A stretch of DNA of 20,882 bases from REBR01 sp033721915 (GCA_033721915.1 JAWWAC010000053.1:1-20882); one strand, 5' to 3'; numbered from the stretch's first letter, positions 7,623 through 15,736 are shown. Notes: generated by a model not told the origin, from the sequence alone. Numbers and translations are program-made.

Positions 7623-10600
7623 TCAGGCCTCCGCCAGTGCGGCGGCGGCTTCCACGTCCACGGACACCAGGCGGGAGACACCGGGCTCGTGCATGGTCAC
7701 CCCCATCAACTGATCCGCCAGCTCCATGGAGATCTTGTTGTGGGTAATATAGATAAACTGCACCTGCTTGCTCATTTCCTTGACCATGTTGGCGTAGCGG
7801 CCCACGTTGGCGTCGTCCAGCGGCGCGTCCACCTCGTCCAGCATGCAGAACGGCGCCGGGTTGAGCTGGAAGATGGAGAACACCAGTGCAATGGCCGTGA
7901 GGGCCTTCTCGCCACCGGAGAGCAGGTGGATGGTGCTGTTTTTCTTGCCCGGCGGCCTGGCCATGATGGTGACACCGGTTTCCAGCAGGTCTTCCCCGGT
8001 GAGTGCCAGGTAGGCGCTGCCGCCACCGAACACCTTGGGGAAGAGCGCCTGCAAGCCGCTGTTGACCTGGTCAAAGGTCTCCTTGAAGCGGTTGCGTGTC
8101 TCACGGTCAATGCGCCTTATGGCCGACTCCAGGGTATCCAGTGCCTCCTGCAGGTCCTCGTGCTGCTCGTCCAGGTAGTTCTTGCGCTCGCTCTGTACCC
8201 GGTACTCGTCGATGGCCGCCAGGTTGATGGCACCCAGGCGCTGTATGCGGCCGGCCAGCTTCTCCAGCTCCTGCTGCCAGCTCTCCTCCGTGGCCTCCTC
8301 AGGCAGCTGTTCCAGGGTGGCCTTGAGGGAGACCTCCAGTTTCTCCAGCTCCTGCAGATGGTTACCACTCCGTAACTCCAGCGCCTGGGCGTCCATCTTG
8401 AGTTTTTCCAGACGCTCGCGGGCCTGTTCGATGCGCTGTTCGGTGCGGCTGCGTGAACCGTCCAGTGTGCGAACCTGCTGGTCAATGTCTTCCAGGGCAT
8501 CACGGGCCCGTGACAGGCGCTCCTCTTCCTGGACACGACGCTCAAGCAGCCCTTCCAGTTCCAGCTCCAGGTCGGCGATGGGGTCCTCCGCGGACTCGCG
8601 GGACTCCTGCAGCATGTCCACCCGCTCCGAGAGGCGCTCGCGCTGGATCTGCATGCGGTCCAGAGTCTGCTGCAGGCCGTCGCGCTGGTTGCGCAGTGTC
8701 TGCACCTGCAGTTGCAGCTGGTGGCTCTGGTCACGCTCGTGGCGGGCGTCCTGGCGCCACTGGTCGAGCTGCTCTCGCAGGCGGTCACGTTCCGCCAGCA
8801 GGGTTTCCTTTTCATCGGCGTTGTCGTTCATGCCGTCCATGGCTTCCTGCCACACCGCCCTGGCCTCTTCCAGGCGCATCAGTGCCTCTTCTTCCTGTTC
8901 CGACAGGTCTTTGAGGTCCTCGCTGATGCGCGCCACGCGGTCGCGGATCTGCTCGCTGCGGGCCCGGTGGGCGCTGATGTCCGACTCCACCCGGTTGAGC
9001 TGCCGCTCCTGCTCCGAGAGCTCGCTGCGGGCCTGTTCCAGTGCCGCCTCCAGGCTGTCCCGCTGCTCCCGGTGGCCGGCCAGCTGCTCCTCCAATTCAT
9101 GGACCCGGACCTGCTGCTGATCCAGCGCCTCGCTCAGTTCCGTGACCTGCCGCCTGCGCTCGATCAGGCCGCTGCCGCCGGTCTGGCTGGTGGGACGACG
9201 CAGCCAGCCCTTGCCCAGCCAGGTGCCGTCCGGTGTCACCAGGCTCTCGCCGGGGGCCAGTGAGGCCTGTCGCTGACGTGCTTCGGCCAGGCTGTCGGCG
9301 GTGCTGATGCCCTGCAGCAGCCCGGAGGCACCGCCGGCGCCACGCACCAGTGCCCCCAGTCCGTCACTGGCGGTGTCGGAGTCGTCGCTCTGCACCAGTG
9401 ACAGGCCAGCGGGGCTGTCTTCCAGTGTGTCGCTGGGCCACTGGTCCGGCTCCAGGCTGATGGCCCTGGAGAGCGGGCCCAGCACGGTTTCCAGGGCTTT
9501 CTCCCAGCCCTGTGTCACCTGCAGCTGTTCCGCCAGGCGGGGGCGCCCGGCCAGTGACTGCTGGTCCAGCCACTGGTTGAGTGTGTCGTCGTGGTCGCCG
9601 CGCTGCTCTTCCAGCAGGGCCTGCTGTGAGGCCAGTGTGCCCTTGAGGGTCTGCAGCCGGTCGCGGCCCTCGCTCAGTGCCGCCTCGCACTGGTCCAGCG
9701 CCTCGCGCTGGCCGGCGCGCTGCCCGGACAGCTCATCCAGCCGCTCACGGGCCATGGCCCTCTGCTCACCCAGCTCCTGTGACTGGGCTTCCAGCTCGGA
9801 GAGGGTGTCGTCGCCGATCTGCTCTTTCAACAGGCGCTGTTCGTCCAGCAGCCGCTCGCGGCGCTCCCGGAGTTTCATCAGGCTGTCTTCCAGGCCCTGT
9901 ATCCGTGACTGCTCCACCTCCGCTTTCTGGCGCTCGTCCGCGGAACGCTGGCTGAAGCGCTCCCAGCGCTGCTGCCAGTCCGCCATCTGTGACTCGGCCC
10001 GGGCCAGCTGCTCGCTGGAGCGGCCCGCCTCTTCGCTGGCACGGGCCAGTTCCGGCTCCAGTTGCGCCAGCTCGTCCCGGGCGCTGTTGAGTTGCTGCTC
10101 GTCCTGCTCCAGTTCCCGTTCCAGTTCACGGCGGTTGGCCAGTGCCTGGTCCAGCTCCTGGGCGCTTTGATGTGAGCGCTGTTTCTGGTGCTCCAGGTTC
10201 TGCTCCACACGGGCGATCTCGGCGCCGGCCTCGTAGTAGCGCCCCTGTGCCCGGTTGAAGGTCTCGGAGCGCTCGCCGTGGGCGTCACGCAGCCGCTCCA
10301 GCTCGTTCTCCAGCGAGAGACGCTCGCCAAGGGCCTTCTCCAGCTCCAGTTCCGCCTCGCCGATGGCGCTGCGGGATTGCTGCAACTGGTTGTCCAGGCC
10401 CTGCCAGCGCAGTGCCGCCAGCTCCGCCTGAAGGCGACGTTCGTCCTGCTTGAAGCTGCGGTATTTCTCCGCCGCCCTGGCCTGTCGCTCCAGGTGTTCC
10501 AGCTGGCGGCCCAGCTCGTCACGCAGGTCCGTCAGCCGTTCGATGTTCTCAACGGTGCGGCGCATGCGGCTTTCCGTCTCCCGGCGGCGCTCCTTGTAGC

Positions 10601-11114
10601 GGGAGATGCCGGCGGCTTCTTCGATATAGTTGCGCAGCTCCTCGGGCTTGGCCTCGATCAGCCGCGAGATCATGCCCTGCTCGATAATGGCGTAGCTGCG
10701 CGGCCCCAGTCCGGTGCCCAGGAACAGGTCGGTGATATCACGACGCCGGCAGCGGGACTTGTTCATGAAGTATTCGGACTGGCCCTCACGGGTGACCCGC
10801 CGGCGCACTGAGATCTCGTTGAACGGGGCAAACTCACCGGGTGCCCCGCCGTCGCTGTTGTCGAACACCAGCTCGATGGAGGCCTGGCCCACGGGCTTGC
10901 GGCTGTTGGAGCCGTTGAAGATGACGTCGCTCATGGATTCGCCGCGGAGGTACTTGGCGGAGCTCTCACCCATCACCCAGCGCACCGCATCGATAATGTT
11001 GGACTTGCCACAGCCGTTGGGCCCCACCACGGCGGTCATGTTGCCGGGGAAGGGCACCGTGGTGGGGTCCACAAAGGACTTGAATCCGGCGAGTTTGATG
11101 GATTTCAGTCGCAT
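7623..11114 (-). CDS. smc: chromosome condensation/segregation ATPase SMC
   Basis: SMC dimers with ScpA and ScpB form the bacterial condensin that extrudes DNA loops and separates origins. The protein has 1163 residues, the usual length. The N-terminal head has Walker A GPNGCGKS at 31-38. Two long coiled coils, very rich in Glu, Gln, Arg and Leu, flank a hinge at about 500-640. The C-terminal head carries the ABC signature LSGGEK at 1065-1070 and Walker B FCMLDE at 1089-1094, followed by the D-loop region APLDDANV. The ATG lies 13 bases after the GntR stop codon without a good Shine-Dalgarno sequence, which suggests translational coupling to the regulator. Its partners scpA and scpB are encoded about 3 kb away in this window. 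Confidence 0.98.
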   Translation of the reverse strand: MRLKSIKLAGFKSFVDPTTVPFPGNMTAVVGPNGCGKSNIIDAVRWVMGESSAKYLRGESMSDVIFNGSNSRKPVGQASIELVFDNSDGGAPGEFAPFNEISVRRRVTREGQSEYFMNKSRCRRRDITDLFLGTGLGPRSYAIIEQGMISRLIEAKPEELRNYIEEAAGISRYKERRRETESRMRRTVENIERLTDLRDELGRQLEHLERQARAAEKYRSFKQDERRLQAELAALRWQGLDNQLQQSRSAIGEAELELEKALGERLSLENELERLRDAHGERSETFNRAQGRYYEAGAEIARVEQNLEHQKQRSHQSAQELDQALANRRELERELEQDEQQLNSARDELAQLEPELARASEEAGRSSEQLARAESQMADWQQRWERFSQRSADERQKAEVEQSRIQGLEDSLMKLRERRERLLDEQRLLKEQIGDDTLSELEAQSQELGEQRAMARERLDELSGQRAGQREALDQCEAALSEGRDRLQTLKGTLASQQALLEEQRGDHDDTLNQWLDQQSLAGRPRLAEQLQVTQGWEKALETVLGPLSRAISLEPDQWPSDTLEDSPAGLSLVQSDDSDTASDGLGALVRGAGGASGLLQGISTADSLAEARQRQASLAPGESLVTPDGTWLGKGWLRRPTSQTGGSGLIERRRQVTELSEALDQQQVRVHELEEQLAGHREQRDSLEAALEQARSELSEQERQLNRVESDISAHRARSEQIRDRVARISEDLKDLSEQEEEALMRLEEARAVWQEAMDGMNDNADEKETLLAERDRLREQLDQWRQDARHERDQSHQLQLQVQTLRNQRDGLQQTLDRMQIQRERLSERVDMLQESRESAEDPIADLELELEGLLERRVQEEERLSRARDALEDIDQQVRTLDGSRSRTEQRIEQARERLEKLKMDAQALELRSGNHLQELEKLEVSLKATLEQLPEEATEESWQQELEKLAGRIQRLGAINLAAIDEYRVQSERKNYLDEQHEDLQEALDTLESAIRRIDRETRNRFKETFDQVNSGLQALFPKVFGGGSAYLALTGEDLLETGVTIMARPPGKKNSTIHLLSGGEKALTAIALVFSIFQLNPAPFCMLDEVDAPLDDANVGRYANMVKEMSKQVQFIYITHNKISMELADQLMGVTMHEPGVSRLVSVDVEAAAALAEA

Positions 11115-11127
11115 GGGCGTGACCGTT

Positions 11128-11817
11128 TCAGGACGTGGGCTCGGAGCACAGTGATCGGTCCTCCTCGAGGGATTTCAGGACAATCGCCAGCTGGTGGTCC
11201 CGGAAGCGGCGGATGGTGGCCTCCACCCCGGAACTGTTCCGGTCAAAGACATCCTTCACCAGCTCGTTGAAAAAGACCCGTGTGGCGGCGGATTCCCGGG
11301 CGTACTCCTGCAGCGCCAGATAATAGGTGCGGCTGATGGCCGGGCGGAAGTTCTGCAGGGTTTCCTCCAGAAAGGGGTTGCGTACCACCTCGAAGGCCAG
11401 TCGCATGACTTCAAAGCCCCCTTCGATCACCTCCAGTGGCTGTACATCCGGGGCACTGAGGCGCTCATCCAGCCACTGCACCTGTCGCAGCATCGGGCTG
11501 AGATCCTCCCCCCGCCAGATCTCGGCCACCTTGGTGGCCAGCATGGTGAGCAGGCCGCAGTAGATGTCGTACAGGTGGGTCACCAGCTCCGGCGACAGGG
11601 CCGACACCACCGCCCCCTTGCGGGGGTAGATATGAATCAGGTGGCGCCGCTCCAGAATCAGCAGCGCCTCCCTGACAGAGCCGCGACTGACATCCAGGTC
11701 CCCCGCCACTTTCAGCTCCTGAATCCGTTCACCGGGTGAGAGAGCACCCTCGATAATGCGCTGACCGAGATGCTGGGCAATCTGTTCCGACAGACTTTCC
11801 GGGGCCTGAAATCTCAT
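11128..11817 (-). CDS. GntR-family transcriptional regulator (FadR/FCD subfamily)
   Basis: The protein has 229 residues from the ATG at 11817. A winged helix-turn-helix covers about residues 8-72, with the typical LSEQIAQHLGQRIIEG start, LSPGERIQE, and the recognition helix VSRGSVREALLILERRHLI. An all-helical FCD-like ligand-binding domain follows (about 78-215). The histidine usually found in the FCD metal site after the mid-domain phenylalanine is not seen (FEVMRLAFEVVRN), so ligand type is uncertain. The frame is open further upstream to a TTG at 11910, but homologues of this family begin just before the LSEQIA helix and an extended -10 promoter lies inside that extension, so I prefer the shorter form. 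It ends 13 bases before smc and is probably co-transcribed with it. A regulator in front of smc-zipA-ligA also occurs in pseudomonads, as far as I recall. Confidence 0.88.
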   Translation of the reverse strand: MRFQAPESLSEQIAQHLGQRIIEGALSPGERIQELKVAGDLDVSRGSVREALLILERRHLIHIYPRKGAVVSALSPELVTHLYDIYCGLLTMLATKVAEIWRGEDLSPMLRQVQWLDERLSAPDVQPLEVIEGGFEVMRLAFEVVRNPFLEETLQNFRPAISRTYYLALQEYARESAATRVFFNELVKDVFDRNSSGVEATIRRFRDHQLAIVLKSLEEDRSLCSEPTS

Positions 11818-11852
11818 AATCCTTGGGGTCCATGTTCCTGTAAAGACGGGGC

Positions 11853-11861
11853 ATTCTAGCA
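11853..11861 (-). promoter_or_regulatory. extended -10 promoter for the GntR-smc-zipA-ligA unit
   Basis: On the minus strand the sequence reads TGC followed by TAGAAT, an extended -10 element with five of six matches to TATAAT. It would start transcription about 28 bases before the GntR ATG. The -35 region is poor, as is common for extended -10 promoters. Its position argues against the longer TTG-initiated reading of the regulator. Confidence 0.45.
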
Positions 11862-11941
11862 CAGAGGTGGCGGGGAAACAGCGCGTCAGCTTCTTGTCGC
11901 CCAACGGCAAGAATTGGCCGCAGCGGATCCCTGAGCGGGCT

Positions 11942-11965
11942 AAATGACTGACAGGTTAGTCATTT
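11942..11965. promoter_or_regulatory. inverted repeat, operator-like
   Basis: AAATGACT at 11942-11949 and AGTCATTT at 11958-11965 are perfect reverse complements separated by eight bases. The palindrome lies between the divergent GntR and diguanylate cyclase genes, immediately upstream of the sigma-54-like promoter. Its size and symmetry suit a dimeric regulator, and autoregulation by the GntR protein is one possibility. A terminator role is less likely because no plus-strand gene precedes it nearby. Confidence 0.45.
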
Positions 11966-11971
11966 TTAATG

Positions 11972-11988
11972 TTGGCACATTATTAGCT
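11972..11988 (+). promoter_or_regulatory. sigma-54-like (-24/-12) promoter for the diguanylate cyclase gene
   Basis: TTGGCAC followed by five bases and TAGCT matches the sigma-54 consensus TTGGCAC-N5-TTGCW except for one base in the -12 element. The invariant GG (11974-11975) and GC (11986-11987) are separated by exactly ten bases. Transcription would start near 12000, giving a leader of about 40 bases to the preferred ATG. No better sigma-70 promoter is visible here. Use of sigma-54 would need an activator bound upstream. Confidence 0.45.
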
Positions 11989-12029
11989 TTGTAACCATTT
12001 CAGAAGAAATGACATCGCCGACAATCCAT

Positions 12030-12033
12030 GGAG
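12030..12033 (+). promoter_or_regulatory. ribosome binding site deciding the diguanylate cyclase start
   Basis: GGAG lies five bases before the ATG at 12039. The alternative ATG at 12009 has only a purine-rich AGAAGA directly in front of it. Confidence 0.5.
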
Positions 12034-12038
12034 CCACC

Positions 12039-12971
12039 ATGTCCCATACCAGTGACCGCAATGCCCCGGTAGACCTCAAGCAGGCCCGACTGATTGCCGA
12101 ACATGTCAGGCGCATCGATCACTGGCAGCAGGCGGACGACGCCTTCAGTGTCCTGCAGCGACGCCTGGGGGGGACTCTGGAGCTGGACGCCATGATGAAC
12201 ATCTTCAGTGAAGAGCTGAGCCGTGTGGTGCCTTTTGCCAGCCTCAGTTACGACTGCACCCGTAACGAGGATATCTTTGAGTACCGCACCGGCAAAGGCG
12301 GCAGCCACCACTGCAGTTACAACCTCACCCTCAACGGCATGGCCATGGGCACTCTGAGGCTCAACCGCCGGCGCCGCTTCGAGGAGGACGAGCTGAAGGT
12401 GCTGGAGCAGATGGTGGCCCTGCTGATGCAGCCCATGCGCAATGGCTGGCGATTCCGGGAGGCCATCAGCGCCTCCCTTACTGACAGCATGACGGGGCTG
12501 GGCAACAACCGCTCCCTGCAACAGACACTGCAGAAGGAAATCGACCTGGCCTCACGACACCAGACACCACTGACGGTGATCCTGTGCGATCTGGATCATT
12601 TCAAGGCGATAAATGACACCTACGGCCATGTCTTTGGGGACGAGGTGCTGGCCCGTGTCGGTGAGTTGCTGCCGGAGTATGTGCGCGGCTCCGACCAGTG
12701 CTTCCGCTACGGTGGCGAGGAATTTGCCGTGGTGCTGCCCCACACCGACGCCAAGGCGGCACGGCGTGTGGCGGAGCGGATTCGTGAGGCCATACGGGGC
12801 ACCCGCCTGATGAGTGACGGCAAGGCGGTGTCCATCACCACCAGCCTGGGCATTGCCTCACTGCAGCTGGGTGACAGCCCTGGGGATCTGATCCGGGCAG
12901 CGGATATGGCCCTGTACGAGGCCAAGCGCGGCGGACGCAACAAGGCGGTCAACCTGCGCCAGAGCGCCTGA
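12039..12971 (+). CDS. diguanylate cyclase (GGDEF domain) with GAF-like N-terminus
   Basis: The enzyme makes the second messenger cyclic di-GMP from two GTP. The protein has 310 residues and no membrane segment, so it is cytoplasmic. Residues about 32-140 look like a GAF-type sensor domain (VLQRRLGGTLELDAMMN, then strands around FASLSYDC and MAMGTLRLNRR). The GGDEF domain spans 145-305: DSMTGLGNNRSL, the metal-binding Asp184 in LCDLDHFKAIND, and the active-site GGEEF at 225-229. An RGSD motif at 216-219 lies five residues before GGEEF, the position of the product-inhibition I-site, so both catalysis and feedback inhibition look intact. An in-frame ATG 30 bases upstream would add ten residues. 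The stop codon directly abuts that of the convergent rluB gene. Confidence 0.93.
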   Translation: MSHTSDRNAPVDLKQARLIAEHVRRIDHWQQADDAFSVLQRRLGGTLELDAMMNIFSEELSRVVPFASLSYDCTRNEDIFEYRTGKGGSHHCSYNLTLNGMAMGTLRLNRRRRFEEDELKVLEQMVALLMQPMRNGWRFREAISASLTDSMTGLGNNRSLQQTLQKEIDLASRHQTPLTVILCDLDHFKAINDTYGHVFGDEVLARVGELLPEYVRGSDQCFRYGGEEFAVVLPHTDAKAARRVAERIREAIRGTRLMSDGKAVSITTSLGIASLQLGDSPGDLIRAADMALYEAKRGGRNKAVNLRQSA

Positions 12972-14117
12972 TCAGCGGGTTCGCCCGCCCCGGCCCTTCT
13001 CCGGTGCGACGCCACGCCCCTTCTCAGCGCCGGCGCCACGGCGCCCTGCGGGTGCACCATGACGGACCTTGCCGGGTCTTGTGCCTCGGACGGGGCTTTC
13101 CGGGTCCCCTGTGGGCCGGTCCCAGCCCCCATCGGACTTCCGGGTGGCCGGTGCCGCCCTGCCACGCCCGGCAACGGCGCTGCGGCCCGGCAGGCTGGGC
13201 TGCTTGTTCTGGCGCCGGCGCAGGTCCTTGGCTTCCTGTGGGGTCTTGTCCGGCATGGCCACGGGGGTGAGGTTCACCCGTTTGCTGAGGTTGTCCACCG
13301 CCGCCTGGCCCAGCTCTTCCCAGCGGCCCATGCTCAGTCGGCTGGGCAGGAAGATGTTGCCGTAACGGACCCGCTTGAGGCGGCTCACCTTCACCCCCTG
13401 GGACTCCCACAGGCGACGCACCTCCCGGTTACGGCCCTCCAGCAGGGTGACGTGGTACCAGCGGTTGGTGCCGCTGCCGCCGGCCTGGCTCAGGTCGGAG
13501 AACTTGGCCAGCCCGTCATCCAGCAGGACCCCCTCCAGCAGACGCTGTTCCATGGCCTCGTCCACCTCGCCGAAGATGCGCACGGCGTACTCACGGTCCA
13601 CCTCGTAGGAGGGGTGCATCAGCCGGTTGGCCAGCTCACCGTCGGTGGTGAACAGCAGCAGTCCGGTGGTGTTGATGTCCAGCCGCCCCACGGCGATCCA
13701 GCGCTGACCGGCAATGCGTGGCAGCCGGTCGAACACCGTGGGCCGACCCTCCGGGTCGTTGCGGCTGGTGACTTCCCCTTCCGGTTTGTTGTACACCAGC
13801 ACACGGCGCTGTGGCTGCATGGCGTCGTCCATGGCCACGGGCTTGCCGTCCACGGACAGCCGGTCCTCGGGGCCCACCTTGGCGCCGGGAGTCACCGGCT
13901 GGCCGTTGAGCAGCACACGGCCCTCCTCCATCATGGTCTCCACCCCACGGCGGGAGCCCACACCGGCCCGTGCCAGGACTTTCTGCACCCGCTCCGGCTG
14001 CGGTGCCTGGGGCCCCCGGGGCTCACGGGATTTGCGGGCTCCGGCCCTGCCCTGTCCGGTTTTTGCCTCGTTGTCACGGGGCTGGCGGGGCGCTTTGGGG
14101 TTGCCTTCTTTACTCAT
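12972..14117 (-). CDS. rluB: 23S rRNA pseudouridine synthase RluB
   Basis: RluB converts a uridine of 23S rRNA (U2605 in E. coli) to pseudouridine. The protein has 381 residues. A basic N-terminal tail (1-40) precedes an S4 RNA-binding domain (about 41-100, ERVQKVLARAGVGSRRGVE). The catalytic domain has Asp147 in GRLDINTTGLLLFT, followed by LMHPSYEVDREYAVR and EGRNREVRRLWES. After about residue 290 a Gly/Arg/Lys-rich tail of some 90 residues runs to the C-terminus; such tails are common in this family and may add RNA contacts. It is the last gene of the trpS-scpA-scpB-rluB unit, 25 bases after scpB, with no clear Shine-Dalgarno sequence. RluB and RluF are hard to separate by sequence, but the neighbourhood supports RluB. 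Confidence 0.93.
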   Translation of the reverse strand: MSKEGNPKAPRQPRDNEAKTGQGRAGARKSREPRGPQAPQPERVQKVLARAGVGSRRGVETMMEEGRVLLNGQPVTPGAKVGPEDRLSVDGKPVAMDDAMQPQRRVLVYNKPEGEVTSRNDPEGRPTVFDRLPRIAGQRWIAVGRLDINTTGLLLFTTDGELANRLMHPSYEVDREYAVRIFGEVDEAMEQRLLEGVLLDDGLAKFSDLSQAGGSGTNRWYHVTLLEGRNREVRRLWESQGVKVSRLKRVRYGNIFLPSRLSMGRWEELGQAAVDNLSKRVNLTPVAMPDKTPQEAKDLRRRQNKQPSLPGRSAVAGRGRAAPATRKSDGGWDRPTGDPESPVRGTRPGKVRHGAPAGRRGAGAEKGRGVAPEKGRGGRTR

Positions 14118-14142
14118 GGGTGGAACTCATTGTCTGTGCGGT

Positions 14143-14841
14143 TCAGTGATGGGTCTGGCCGCTGTTGTCGGCGGCGGTATCCCGGGGTTCGTTCAGTTCG
14201 TTCTGGCCACTAAGGGCCAGTTCGTGGCTTTCCGCCGCTTCGTCGCTGTCGCTGTCCAGGCTCAGCTCGGCCTGCAGCCGGTCTTCCACTTCCTGGCTGA
14301 TGGCCCCCAGGTCCCGCACCTCCGCCAGCGGCGGCAGCTGCTCCAGGCTTTCCAGGTTGAAGTAGTCCAGGAAGGGTTTGCAGGTGGCGTACAGGGCCGG
14401 ACGCCCGGGCACGTCCTTGTGGCCCACCACACGCACCCATTCCCGGTCCAGCAGTGTGCGGATGATGTTGGAGCTGACGGTGACACCGCGGATATCCTCG
14501 ATATCGCCACGGGTGATGGGTTGTCGATAGGCGATCAGCGCCAGAGTCTCCAGCAGGGCCCTTGAATAGCGCTGGGGTTTCTCCTCCCAAAGGCGACCCA
14601 CCCAGGGGGCCATGGACTCGCGCACCTGGAAGCGGTAACCGCTGGCCACACGGCGCAGTTCGAATCCGCGCCCTTCGCAGTCCTGTGTGATCCGTGACAG
14701 CACATGCTCCAGCACCTGGCGGGTGGGCGGCTCGTCCTCGGTGAACAGGGCCAGCATCTGGTCCACCGTCAGTGGCCGGTCGCTGGCCAGCAGGACGGCC
14801 TCGATGATGCGCTGTAACTGCTGGATGCTGTCTTCGTTCAA
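14143..14841 (-). CDS. scpB: segregation and condensation protein B
   Basis: ScpB forms a dimer that binds ScpA and so regulates the SMC heads. The protein has 232 residues. Two winged-helix units are visible: residues about 7-80 (IIEAVLLASDRPLTVDQM) and about 85-165 (SRALLETLALIAYRQPITRGDIEDIRGV and the wing region HKDVPGRPALYATCKPFLDYF). An acidic C-terminal tail of about 50 residues follows. The start is TTG, supported by AGGAG six bases upstream. It lies 40 bases after scpA and 25 bases before rluB. Confidence 0.96.
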   Translation of the reverse strand: MNEDSIQQLQRIIEAVLLASDRPLTVDQMLALFTEDEPPTRQVLEHVLSRITQDCEGRGFELRRVASGYRFQVRESMAPWVGRLWEEKPQRYSRALLETLALIAYRQPITRGDIEDIRGVTVSSNIIRTLLDREWVRVVGHKDVPGRPALYATCKPFLDYFNLESLEQLPPLAEVRDLGAISQEVEDRLQAELSLDSDSDEAAESHELALSGQNELNEPRDTAADNSGQTHH

Positions 14842-14847
14842 GAGAAA

Positions 14848-14852
14848 CTCCT
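14848..14852 (-). promoter_or_regulatory. ribosome binding site deciding the TTG start of scpB
   Basis: On the minus strand AGGAG lies six bases before the TTG start codon at 14839-14841. No ATG near this position offers an equally good context. Confidence 0.65.
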
Positions 14853-14881
14853 GTTCACTGGAAACGGGTTGGCCGGGCCGG

Positions 14882-15709
14882 TCAGTCCGTCATGCGGGTA
14901 CGGACATGGAGCTGTGAGAGCGGCTCCGCCTGGACCACTTCCACCAGCTGCTCCTTGATCAGCTCCAGCATGGCGATAAAGGTCACCACCACCCCCAGGC
15001 GCCCCTCACTGGCGTCAAACAGGGCCTCGAAGCGCACAAACTGGTCCCCCTGCAGCCGTTCCAGCACCTGCGTCATGCGTTCACGGGTGGAGAGCTTCTC
15101 ACGGGACACCTGGTGGTGCTCGAACATGTCCGCACGGCGCAGCACCTCCCGCAGTGCCAGCAGCATCTCCTGCAGGCTCACATCCGGGTGTGGCCGGTTC
15201 TGTGGCAGCGGCGGCAATGCCGCGTCCGCCGGGAAGAAGTCCCGGTCCTGGCGGGGCATGGCCTCGATGTCCGCCGCCGCCTTCTTGAAACGCTCGTACT
15301 GCTGCAGTCGGCGGATCAGCTCGGCCCTGGGGTCCACCTCCTCGTCGTCTTCCTGGGTCTGGCGGGGCAGCAGCATGCGGGACTTGATCTCCGCCAGCGT
15401 GGCGGCCATGACCAGATACTCCGCCGCCAGCTCAAAGCGCATGGCTTCCATCAGGCCGATGTAGTCGATGTACTGGCGGGTGATGGCGCTGACGTCAATG
15501 TCCAGTATGTCCATGTTCTGCCGTCGGATCAGGTACAGCAGCAGATCCAGGGGGCCCTCGAAAGTCTCCAGAAAGACTTCCAGGGCATCCGGCGGTATGT
15601 ACAGATCCTGTGGCAGCTCCCGCAACGGTTTGCCGGCCACCCGCGCCAGTGCCTCGCCGCCGTCGGGCGGTGGCGATGGGCTGAGCGTCTCTGCCTCGGC
15701 GTCTGTCAT
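14882..15709 (-). CDS. scpA: segregation and condensation protein A (kleisin)
   Basis: ScpA is the kleisin subunit that bridges the two SMC heads. From the preferred ATG the protein has 275 residues. A variable N-terminal segment rich in Pro and Ser (about 1-35) is followed by the SMC-neck binding region with ETFEGPLDLLLYLIRRQNMDILDID and ITRQYIDYI. An AEYLVMAATLAEIKSRMLLP helix comes next, then an acidic linker (DDEEVDP). The C-terminal winged helix ends with VVVTFIAMLELIKEQLVEVVQ. An upstream GTG at 15731-15733 would add eight residues but has no suitable ribosome site, whereas GGGAG lies five bases before the ATG. It lies 52 bases after trpS. Confidence 0.95.
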   Translation of the reverse strand: MTDAEAETLSPSPPPDGGEALARVAGKPLRELPQDLYIPPDALEVFLETFEGPLDLLLYLIRRQNMDILDIDVSAITRQYIDYIGLMEAMRFELAAEYLVMAATLAEIKSRMLLPRQTQEDDEEVDPRAELIRRLQQYERFKKAAADIEAMPRQDRDFFPADAALPPLPQNRPHPDVSLQEMLLALREVLRRADMFEHHQVSREKLSTRERMTQVLERLQGDQFVRFEALFDASEGRLGVVVTFIAMLELIKEQLVEVVQAEPLSQLHVRTRMTD

Positions 15710-15714
15710 TGCGG

Positions 15715-15719
15715 CTCCC
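15715..15719 (-). promoter_or_regulatory. ribosome binding site deciding the scpA start
   Basis: On the minus strand GGGAG lies five bases before the ATG at 15707-15709. A small hairpin (GGGGT at 15721-15725, ACCCC at 15732-15736) sits directly upstream of it and covers the alternative GTG. Confidence 0.55.
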
Positions 15720-15720
15720 T

Positions 15721-15736
15721 GGGGTTTGGACACCCC
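15721..15736 (-). other. short hairpin in the trpS-scpA gap
   Basis: GGGGT (15721-15725) and ACCCC (15732-15736) pair perfectly around a six-base loop. The hairpin ends just before the scpA Shine-Dalgarno sequence and could modulate scpA translation. It has no T-run and is too short to be called a terminator. Confidence 0.3.

Noticed and set aside
9301..10170. Ser/Arg-rich plus-strand frame opposite smc
   Set aside because: Its composition is the mirror of the Glu/Gln/Leu-rich coiled coil of SMC on the other strand.
13059..14213. Plus-strand 384-codon frame opposite rluB
   Set aside because: It lies fully antisense to a clearly recognised rluB and encodes a His/Val/Gly-rich sequence without family features.
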